The notes under the pieces were generated by a model. That model saw nothing but the letters and a program-made list of their open reading frames with translations. It ran no database searches and was not told the origin of the DNA. Both the position numbers and the translations under genes were made by a program. Below, piece by piece: positions 8,079-13,814 of a stretch of DNA of 32,610 nt (positions are counted from its first letter, which is position 1; each line of letters starts with the position of its first letter). Source of the DNA: Prevotella sp. (lineage in GTDB: Bacteria > Bacteroidota > Bacteroidia > Bacteroidales > Bacteroidaceae); contig JAFUVV010000022.1 in NCBI GenBank assembly GCA_017477435.1, positions 1 through 32,610 of the forward strand, read 5' to 3'.

Positions 8079-8469
8079 ATAAAAACGCAAGTTTTTGTTT
8101 TTTATGCCGAAACGAAGTCTGCACATTATTCGCAAACTCATCAGCAAGCAGTTCCCTTCTCCGTCTCGCTCGAAACGGTGACCTCAGGTTCAACGGTAGT
8201 TAGAGTTAAAGATATTACATATAAAGACCGGAAAAACTCTCTTTTCTTGCCTGACGCATCCTCCGGCGGCAGTACATGGGCCTTGTACTCCCAGTACATA
8301 GCCTTTGTACTCTCAGTACATGACCTTTGTACTCCCAGTACAAGAGCCATGTACTGCAACATAAGGTTATATGCAAACACATTTACACATCTCTTTCCCA
8401 GCGGCAGATGGTTTGCGCATACCTGCAGGAATCTGTCTGTACAGCCATAGAAGGACCATAACAGACCAT
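8079..8469. other. Gene-free interval between trpB and the aldo/keto reductase
   Basis: The stretch between the trpB terminator and the aldo/keto reductase promoter holds one 85-bp AGTACA element (separate entry) and otherwise nothing I can assign. The short open frames that cross it lie on both strands, overlap each other and consist mainly of the translated repeat, so I do not count them as genes. Confidence 0.6.
8271..8355. repeat. 85-bp AGTACA palindrome array, copy A
   Basis: Four units of AGTACA-N7-TGTACT separated by 3-bp linkers, period 22 bp. The N7 cores are TGGGCCT, TAGCCTT, TGACCTT and AGAGCCA; the linkers are CCC, CTC and CCC. AGTACA and TGTACT are reverse complements, so every unit and every junction is a dyad. 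The first and last units are also near reverse complements of each other. All eight hexamers are perfect. It lies past the trpB terminator and upstream of the aldo/keto reductase promoter. Confidence 0.9.
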
Positions 8470-8502
8470 AAAAAAACGCCGCCTGCATCACTGCAGACGG
8501 CG
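8470..8502 (-). terminator. trpB intrinsic terminator
   Basis: Minus-strand RNA: an 11-bp GC-rich stem (8502-8492 with 8487-8477, one G-U wobble), a GUGA loop, then seven U (8476-8470). It starts 25 bp after the trpB stop codon. Confidence 0.93.
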
Positions 8503-8527
8503 CCATGCTATGAAAAAAAGTCTATTA

Positions 8528-9886
8528 TTACACCTCGGGAACAGACTCGAGGTTTTTCTTTATGTCGTCGTCGGTAATCTTGTAGTTCATAAGGTCGCCG
8601 TTGAGATACTGCTCGTAGGCACTCATGTCGATGAGTCCGTGGCCGGAGAGGTTGAAGAGTATCACCTTCTCCTCGCCTGTCTCCTTGCATTTCAGTGCTT
8701 CGCGGATGGTAGCGGCGATGGCGTGTGAAGATTCTGGAGCGGGAATGATGCCCTCAGTACGGGCAAAGAGGAGTCCGGCCTCGAAGGTCTCGAGCTGAGG
8801 AATATCGACACCATGCATGAGACCATCCTTTATCAACTGGCTGACAATCATGCCTGCACCATGATATCTCAGGCCGCCGGCGTGGATGTTGGCAGGCTTG
8901 AAGGCATGGCCGAGAGTGTACATCGGCAGCAGAGGAGTGTAGCCAGCCTCGTCGCCGAAGTCGTAGCGGAACTCGCCACGGGTGAGCTTAGGACAACTCT
9001 CGGGCTCGGCAGCGATAAACTCCGTAGTCTTGCCGTCGAGGATATTATGCCGCATGAACGGGAATGCGATGCCGCCGAAGTTGCTGCCGCCACCGAAGCA
9101 TGCAATGACAACATCGGGATATTCGCCGGCCTTCTGCATCTGCTTCTCGGCCTCGAGACCGATGATCGACTGATGGATAGCCACGTGGTTGAGCACCGAG
9201 CCGAGGGTGTACTTACAGTTTGGAGTAGTCGTGGCCAGTTCGACAGCCTCGCTGATGGCAGTTCCGAGCGAACCGGGATGGCGAGGGTCGCGAGTGATGA
9301 TGTCCTTACCGGCACGTGTCGACATCGACGGCGATCCCGTCACGGCAGCGCCGAAGGTGCGCATGATGCTGGAGCGGTACGGCTTCTGCTGCATGGAAAT
9401 CTTCACCTGATAGACAGCAGCCTCAAGTCCGAACACCGATGCAGCATAGCTGAGCGCTGCACCCCACTGTCCGGCACCTGTCTCGGTAGTCACGTTCGTC
9501 GTGCCTTCCTCCTTGGCATAGTAGCACTGCGGCAGCGCGGAGTTGATTTTATGAGAGCCCAGCGGATTCACGCTCTCGTTCTTGAAATAGATATGGGCAG
9601 GAGTGCCGAGCGCCTCCTCGAGGGCATAGGCCCGCACGAGAGGAGTAGAACGATAGTACCTGTACTTCTCGAGCACTGGCTCGGGGATGTCAATGAACGG
9701 ATGCTCCTGGTCGAGCTCCTGCACGCAGCATTCGCGTGGGAATATGTGTGCAAGGTCGTCAACACCCAGCGGCTGCTTTGTGGCCGGGTGGATAGGCGGC
9801 AGAGGCTTGTTGGGCATATCGGCCTGAATGTTATACCACTGCTTAGGCAATTCACTCTCTTCGAGCATAAATTTCTTCTGTTTCAT
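8528..9886 (-). CDS. trpB: Tryptophan synthase beta chain, long (TrpB2-like) form
   Basis: A PLP enzyme that makes tryptophan from indole and serine. The PLP lysine is K113 in NPLGSHKINSALPQ. The TETGAGQWG segment and the phosphate-binding FGGGSNFGG loop are present. At 452 residues, with an extended N-terminus and the FPRECCVQELD region, it fits the TrpB2 group rather than the roughly 400-residue TrpB1. No trpA or other trp gene is adjacent, so it is a single-gene unit with its own promoter and terminator. TrpB2 proteins in other organisms are usually thought to salvage indole or act without tight TrpA binding. The upstream leader with three Trp codons and alternative hairpins argues that expression responds to charged tRNA-Trp, supporting a genuine tryptophan-supply role. 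Confidence 0.95.
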   Translation of the reverse strand: MKQKKFMLEESELPKQWYNIQADMPNKPLPPIHPATKQPLGVDDLAHIFPRECCVQELDQEHPFIDIPEPVLEKYRYYRSTPLVRAYALEEALGTPAHIYFKNESVNPLGSHKINSALPQCYYAKEEGTTNVTTETGAGQWGAALSYAASVFGLEAAVYQVKISMQQKPYRSSIMRTFGAAVTGSPSMSTRAGKDIITRDPRHPGSLGTAISEAVELATTTPNCKYTLGSVLNHVAIHQSIIGLEAEKQMQKAGEYPDVVIACFGGGSNFGGIAFPFMRHNILDGKTTEFIAAEPESCPKLTRGEFRYDFGDEAGYTPLLPMYTLGHAFKPANIHAGGLRYHGAGMIVSQLIKDGLMHGVDIPQLETFEAGLLFARTEGIIPAPESSHAIAATIREALKCKETGEEKVILFNLSGHGLIDMSAYEQYLNGDLMNYKITDDDIKKNLESVPEV

Positions 9887-9930
9887 AATTGTGTTGCTTT
9901 TAAGATGAATAATATGTTTTTAAAATTTTT

Positions 9931-10003
9931 ACCTTTTACCTTTTTCCTTTTTTACCTTTTTACTTTTTACCTTTTAACCTTTAACCTTTTAACTCTTTAA
10001 CCT
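9931..10003 (-). repeat. Purine-rich (AAAAGGT)n tract in the trpB 5' leader
   Basis: On the minus strand, about eight irregular copies of A(3-6)GGT(A/T) lie between the attenuator terminator and the trpB start. The tract is unlikely to fold. It could be a ribosome-accessible leader or simply low-complexity repeat DNA. No function is demonstrated by sequence alone. Confidence 0.6.
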
Positions 10004-10033
10004 AAAAAAGGTCTGCCGCAAGCGCGACAGACC
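10004..10033 (-). terminator. Attenuator terminator in the trpB leader
   Basis: Minus-strand RNA: GGUCUGUCGC (10033-10024), loop GCUU, GCGGCAGACC (10019-10010). This makes ten consecutive pairs with one U-G wobble, followed directly by six U (10009-10004). It lies inside the trpB transcript, about 117 nt before the start codon, so it must be bypassed for trpB expression. Confidence 0.92.
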
Positions 10034-10105
10034 TTTTTGTGTATTTCGATTTCATTCATCTACACGGCTGAGCGACTCACGACTTTTTGAATCTTGAGCT
10101 ACGCC
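10028..10105 (-). promoter_or_regulatory. Alternative protector and antiterminator pairings
   Basis: Region 1 (GGCGUAGC, 10105-10098), which includes part of the third Trp codon, can pair with region 2 (GCUCAGCC, 10073-10066) by three plus three base pairs around an internal loop. Region 2 can instead use CAGCC (10070-10066) to pair with GGUCUG (10033-10028, one bulged U), which is the 5' arm of the terminator. An inner helix GUGUA (10065-10061) / UACAC (10043-10039) supports this second structure. The two foldings exclude one another, as in classical attenuation. Base pairing was worked out by eye. Confidence 0.7.
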
Positions 10106-10136
10106 ACCACCAATTGTTAGATCTGAATGTCATCAT
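10077..10136 (-). CDS. Tryptophan leader peptide of the trpB attenuator
   Basis: A 19-codon reading frame, MMTFRSNNWWWRSSRFKKS, ends at TGA (10079-10077). The three consecutive TGG codons are at 10112-10104. Trp is normally the rarest residue, so three in a row in a tiny frame that starts about 22 nt after the predicted transcript start and precedes a terminator and a tryptophan synthase gene is very unlikely to be chance. A ribosome stalled at these codons for lack of charged tRNA-Trp would cover region 1 and let the antiterminator form. Either of the two adjacent ATG codons could be the start. No Shine-Dalgarno site is seen, as is usual in this phylum. Confidence 0.85.
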   Translation of the reverse strand: MMTFRSNNWWWRSSRFKKS

Positions 10137-10163
10137 TTTGCTTGATTATTTATATTCACGCTG

Positions 10164-10195
10164 CAAATGTATGCAGAATGTTTCAAACATGCAAA
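10164..10195 (-). promoter_or_regulatory. trpB (attenuator) promoter
   Basis: Minus strand: TTTG (10195-10192), a 20-bp spacer, TACATTTG (10171-10164), a full match to the Bacteroidota consensus. Transcription should begin near 10158, giving a leader of about 270 nt before trpB. Confidence 0.85.
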
Positions 10196-10286
10196 TTTTT
10201 CTGCAATTATTTTTCATTTTGTCAGAAAAAACGAGCAAGATACGAGAGAAGAGCTCCCTCCCCATTGATAGAGAGGTGGGCTTTTC

Positions 10287-11108
10287 CTACTCCAGCAACC
10301 GCTTGCCTGTCACGTTGAGATACTGACGGATCTTGTCGTAGGCAATCACGAAGGTCGGCAGTCCGGCAGCATAGGGAGCAATCTCATACTGATTGTAGAC
10401 GAACATCACTCCATCCTTCACAAACAGCGGCGGGCACTGCGGCAGAGGAATAGTGTAGAATTTGTCCTCGCTGAGAAGCATACCCTTGAGTTCATCGTCG
10501 GAACCGATGTCGAAATACTCCTTCAGCCCATGCTTGAGCATCTCCTGGAACTCCACGCCATACTGATGCTGGAGAATGTCCCACCCAATCCGTCGGCCGT
10601 CGCTTCGGCGGAATGTCTGTCCTACACTGTAGAAACCGCCGTGGGCACCACCAGTAAATGTCTCTGTGGTATATTCATAGGTGACCACCTTCGGCGTTTC
10701 ATACACTTTGAACATCTTGATGTTATCGAGCAGTTTCATGCCATCAACGGCAAAATGCGGCACCTCGCCGTACATCTCGTGATATTCGTCGATGATGCCC
10801 TTCAGGTAGTGATCGGCCATCGCTGTGGTGTCGGTATATTCACCTTCGAACGTTCCGCCCATCATCTCCGTAGCATACTCATTCACTGCCTTTGCCAATG
10901 CCGACTTCTGGTCGACGGGCAGCTGCAGCGAGATGGAATACATTCCGGAGGAGTCCTCCACCTCACGCAGTGTGGTAGCAATCTGAATAGAGTCGGTAGC
11001 GGAAACATCAGAGCCCGACTTTCCCGACTCTGTTGCGCTGCTCATCAGTTCGTCGCAAGAGTTCACCGATGCAGCAGCAAGTGCCATAAAAAGAAAAACT
11101 TTTTTCAT
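10287..11108 (-). CDS. DUF3298 / RsiV-like lipoprotein
   Basis: A predicted lipoprotein of 273 residues. A hydrophobic signal ends in VNSC, with the lipid-bearing Cys at residue 18, followed by a Ser/Thr-rich spacer. The rest resembles the PdaC/RsiV-like domain pair (DUF4163-DUF3298): TETFTGGAHGGFYSVGQTF is the typical GGAH motif, and the C-terminal FVYNQYEIAPYAAGLPTFVIAY closely matches the family ending. Function of such stand-alone lipoproteins is unknown; RsiV binds lysozyme in Bacillus, but that cannot be transferred here. It is the last gene of a same-strand series after fumarase and the phosphodiesterase, with an 80-bp gap before it. Confidence 0.85.
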   Translation of the reverse strand: MKKVFLFMALAAASVNSCDELMSSATESGKSGSDVSATDSIQIATTLREVEDSSGMYSISLQLPVDQKSALAKAVNEYATEMMGGTFEGEYTDTTAMADHYLKGIIDEYHEMYGEVPHFAVDGMKLLDNIKMFKVYETPKVVTYEYTTETFTGGAHGGFYSVGQTFRRSDGRRIGWDILQHQYGVEFQEMLKHGLKEYFDIGSDDELKGMLLSEDKFYTIPLPQCPPLFVKDGVMFVYNQYEIAPYAAGLPTFVIAYDKIRQYLNVTGKRLLE

Positions 11109-11188
11109 AATCTTTGTTGTGATTTATAGTATGAAAGTTGAAGAGTTATTTGCATATCCCTTGCTTCTGGTCTCTTGCCTCTTCATCA

Positions 11189-11962
11189 TTATCGTCTTTT
11201 GAGGTATTTCCTCACCTTGGCAGGGTTGTCGGTGTTGATGAAGTCGAGTCGCAGGTGTTTTGCCAGTTGCCAAGCCTTCGGGGAGTCGGGCATTGCCCAG
11301 AATCGAATCTTCTTCCCCATGCGGTGGACATCGCGTGCGGCAGTGCGAAGACTGTCGATTTCGGCTTTCGTCAGGTCGCGCTCACCATCCCAGCTGAAGA
11401 ATTTCCTTAGGTCCTGACTAATCACCGACACATGCTTCAACTGTTGCTGAGTATAGGTGCGCCCTACCCTGCCGTCGTGCTTGATGAAGTCGGGATAGTC
11501 GGCAAAATGCTCTGCTGGAATCAAGTCGCCCGACACCGTAAGCGTTATGGCACGGGGATTATGCTCCGTATCGAAGCACTCGGCATACTCCTCTTCAATC
11601 ATACGCTGCAAGGCGAGCAGCGATTCGCGACCGTCTTTCAAGTCGACAATCAATTGGTATGTGCTTCCATCGGCATAGCCTGCACCGCCATTGGAACGAA
11701 ACAGATGACGGATGGGATCGAGATAGAGATTTCGGAGCGTGCGCCATGAACGGATATCCTCGCGGTCGTGCGCCACATAGAGTTCTCCATCAACGAGAAA
11801 CACATCGGCTTCGATGCTCGCGGCATGTGCCTTATACGCATCGAAGAAAGGATGCTCGCGATCGTAGTCGTTGTGGGAGTGTATGCCAATGTGTCTGGCA
11901 TCTGCCGGCAGACATACTGTCAGTAGCATGCCAAACAAAATGGTAATGACTCGATTATGCAT
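11189..11962 (-). CDS. Exported PLC/GDPD-like phosphodiesterase
   Basis: A 257-residue protein with an N-terminal signal peptide (hydrophobic ITILFGMLLTVCLPA). It has the TIM-barrel phosphodiesterase motifs: GIHSHNDY (27-33), SIEADVFLVDGELYVAHD (catalytic-type E51, D53 and H65), then LIVDLKDG. The HSHNDY opening and the weak PLC-like signature match the group often annotated as PI-PLC/glycerophosphodiester phosphodiesterase, related to yeast Aim6. Substrate unknown; a phosphodiester of a lipid or polyol headgroup is likely. It begins 12 bp after the fumarase stop codon, so it is probably co-transcribed with it. No metabolic link between the two is obvious. Confidence 0.85.
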   Translation of the reverse strand: MHNRVITILFGMLLTVCLPADARHIGIHSHNDYDREHPFFDAYKAHAASIEADVFLVDGELYVAHDREDIRSWRTLRNLYLDPIRHLFRSNGGAGYADGSTYQLIVDLKDGRESLLALQRMIEEEYAECFDTEHNPRAITLTVSGDLIPAEHFADYPDFIKHDGRVGRTYTQQQLKHVSVISQDLRKFFSWDGERDLTKAEIDSLRTAARDVHRMGKKIRFWAMPDSPKAWQLAKHLRLDFINTDNPAKVRKYLKRR

Positions 11963-11974
11963 CTGCGAGTGGAT

Positions 11975-13618
11975 TTAGCAAGTGCACTTCCAAGGCTTCA
12001 ACTGTTTGAAGAAGTCGTTGCCCTTATCATCGACGAGGATAAAGGCAGGGAAGTCTTCGACCTGAATCTTCCATATTGCTTCCATGCCAAGCTCAGGATA
12101 TTCCACACACTCTATCGACTTTATCGACGACTGCGACAGTACTGCCGCCACGCCGCCGATGGTACCCAGATAGAACCCGCCATGCTTCTGGCAGGCATCT
12201 GTCACTACCTGGCCGCGGTTGCCCTTGGCAATCATCACCAACGAAGCACCATGATCCTGGAACTCGTCCACATAGGGATCCATGCGATTGGCTGTTGTCG
12301 GGCCCATTGAGCCACAAGGATATCCCTCCGGAGTCTTTGCAGGACCGGCATAGAAAATGGGATGATCCTTGAAATACTGCGGCAAGTCCTCGCCGGCATC
12401 GAGACGAGCCTTCAGCTTTGCGTGGGCAATGTCGCGGGCAACGATAATAGTGCCTTTCAGATTCACTCGAGTGGAAACAGGATACTTCGTCAGTTCGGCC
12501 CTCACAGCATCGATACCCTTGTCAAGATCGATCACTATACCTCCGGCCTCGCCTGGCTTTCTCATATCTTCGGGTATGAGTTCGGCTGGATTACTGTCCA
12601 TTTTCTCAAGCCATACGCCGTCGGCATTTATCTTCGCCTTGATGTTTCTGTCGGCCGAACAGCTCACACCCATGCCTATCGGACACGATGCCCCATGGCG
12701 TGGCAGGCGAACCACACGAATGTCGTGAGCCAAATGCTTACCGCCAAACTGCGCACCAAGGCCAATCCTATGGGCCTCAACGAGGAGCTTCTTCTCAAGG
12801 TCAACATCGCGGAAGGCACGTCCCGTCTCGTCGCCAGTGGTGGGGAGGTTATCGTAGTACTTTATCGAAGCGAGCTTCACCGTCAGCAGGTTCTTCTCTG
12901 CCGACGTGCCTCCAATGACAAACGCAATGTGGTAAGGCGGACAAGCGGCCGTGCCAAGCGTCTTCATCTTCTCCACGAGGAACGGCAGCAGCGTGCCTTC
13001 ATTCTGTATCGTAGCCTTAGTCATCGGGTAGAAATACGTCTTATTGGCCGAACCGCCACCTTTGGCCACCATCACGAAGCGATACTCCATACCCTCCGTG
13101 GCCTCGATATCAATCTGTGCAGGAAGGTTGCAGCGGGTGTTCACCTCATCGTACATCGTAAGCGGCGCATTCTGAGAATAGCGCAGGTTGTCTTCAGTGT
13201 ATGTATTATATACTCCGCGGGAGAGAGCTTCCTCATCGTCGAAACCTGTCCACACCTGCTGACCTTTCTCGCCGTGGATGATAGCCGTGCCCGTATCCTG
13301 ACAGAAGGGCAGTACGCCTTTCACCGATGTCTCGGCATTGCGGAGGAATTGCAGGGCTACATACTTATCGTTCTCCGATGCCTCTGGGTCGCTGAGGATT
13401 GCGGCAACCTGCTCATTATGCTCGCGGCGGAGCATGAACTCGCAGTCGTGGAACGCCTGCTGAGCCAGCAGCGTGAGCGCCTCGCGGCTCACCTTCAGGA
13501 TCTTTTTCCCTTCAAATTCACTTACACTGACACCCTCTTTCGTCAGGAGACGATACTCTGTAGTATCCTTCCCCAACTGGAACATGGGTGCATACTTAAA
13601 CTCTGGATTCTTTGCCAT
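11975..13618 (-). CDS. Fumarate hydratase, class I (iron-sulfur)
   Basis: This enzyme interconverts fumarate and malate in the cytoplasm. In anaerobic Bacteroidota it works in the reductive branch leading to succinate. The protein is a full-length class I enzyme of about 547 residues with both domains: [12 protein letters not shown] near residue 110 supplies one cluster cysteine, the [29 protein letters not shown] region the middle part, and the C-terminal [21 protein letters not shown] the beta domain. The oxygen-sensitive [4Fe-4S] cluster is typical of this class. I chose [11 protein letters not shown] as the start: the upstream ATG at 13672 would add 18 residues encoded by low-complexity ACGATAA repeats. 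The phosphodiesterase gene follows closely. Confidence 0.95.
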   Translation of the reverse strand: MAKNPEFKYAPMFQLGKDTTEYRLLTKEGVSVSEFEGKKILKVSREALTLLAQQAFHDCEFMLRREHNEQVAAILSDPEASENDKYVALQFLRNAETSVKGVLPFCQDTGTAIIHGEKGQQVWTGFDDEEALSRGVYNTYTEDNLRYSQNAPLTMYDEVNTRCNLPAQIDIEATEGMEYRFVMVAKGGGSANKTYFYPMTKATIQNEGTLLPFLVEKMKTLGTAACPPYHIAFVIGGTSAEKNLLTVKLASIKYYDNLPTTGDETGRAFRDVDLEKKLLVEAHRIGLGAQFGGKHLAHDIRVVRLPRHGASCPIGMGVSCSADRNIKAKINADGVWLEKMDSNPAELIPEDMRKPGEAGGIVIDLDKGIDAVRAELTKYPVSTRVNLKGTIIVARDIAHAKLKARLDAGEDLPQYFKDHPIFYAGPAKTPEGYPCGSMGPTTANRMDPYVDEFQDHGASLVMIAKGNRGQVVTDACQKHGGFYLGTIGGVAAVLSQSSIKSIECVEYPELGMEAIWKIQVEDFPAFILVDDKGNDFFKQLKPWKCTC

Positions 13619-13675
13619 GATTCTTTCGTTTTCGTTTATCGTTATCGTTTTATCATTATCGTTTATCGTCATTAT
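13619..13675 (-). repeat. ACGATAA low-complexity leader before fumarase
   Basis: The minus strand has irregular tandem words of the type ACGATAA / ACGAAA directly before the fumarase start. It stays open in frame with the gene, giving an Asn/Asp/Thr-rich pseudo-extension. No TAnnTTTG box is seen nearby. Confidence 0.55.
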
Positions 13676-13694
13676 TTCTTCAGCTCTCAGTAAA

Positions 13695-13767
13695 GAGCCT
13701 TTCTAATGCCGTCAAAGCATTGGGTTGTTGCCATCAAAAGGGCTCTTTGACGGCATTAAAGAGGCTC
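13695..13767. repeat. Long hairpin between the M16 peptidase and fumarase genes
   Basis: Two 23-nt arms (13695-13717 and 13745-13767), near-perfect reverse complements, both contain the word for GCCGTCAAAG. They flank a 27-nt loop that holds a second partial copy (CATCAAAAGGGCTCTTT). It lacks a T-run next to the stem, so it may be a repeat element or a transcript-processing or stability hairpin rather than a simple intrinsic terminator. It lies 48 bp after the M16 peptidase stop. Confidence 0.75.
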
Positions 13768-13814
13768 TTAAATAACGCTTTGTCGTTCAAGCGTTTGCAG
13801 CTGCTCTTTTTTCA

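Noticed and set aside
8271-8355. CRISPR array
   Set aside because: The period is 22 bp with 3- and 7-bp variable parts, far too short for repeat-spacer units, and no cas gene is present.
8141-8506. Open frames running through the AGTACA arrays (also 20552-20812 and 26037-26463)
   Set aside because: Their translations repeat the same Tyr/Cys/Val-rich words because the 22-bp repeat is translated in different frames. They lie on both strands, overlap each other, and lack starts linked to promoters. They are likely to appear as spurious hypothetical proteins.
8528-10000. Long plus-strand open frames opposite trpB, asnA, fumarase and the M16 gene
   Set aside because: They mirror codon structure of the clearly recognisable genes on the other strand and resemble no family.
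9931-10003. Second leader peptide or riboswitch downstream of the attenuator
   Set aside because: The tract is low-complexity with repeated stop codons in frame and no stable fold.
10252-10282. Terminator just after the DUF3298 gene
   Set aside because: The possible stem AGCCCACCTCTC / GGGGAGGGAGCT has three mismatches and two wobbles and no following U-run.
13619-13672. Upstream start for fumarase
   Set aside because: It adds 18 residues encoded by low-complexity ACGATAA repeats. The protein family begins at [11 protein letters not shown]-like sequence.
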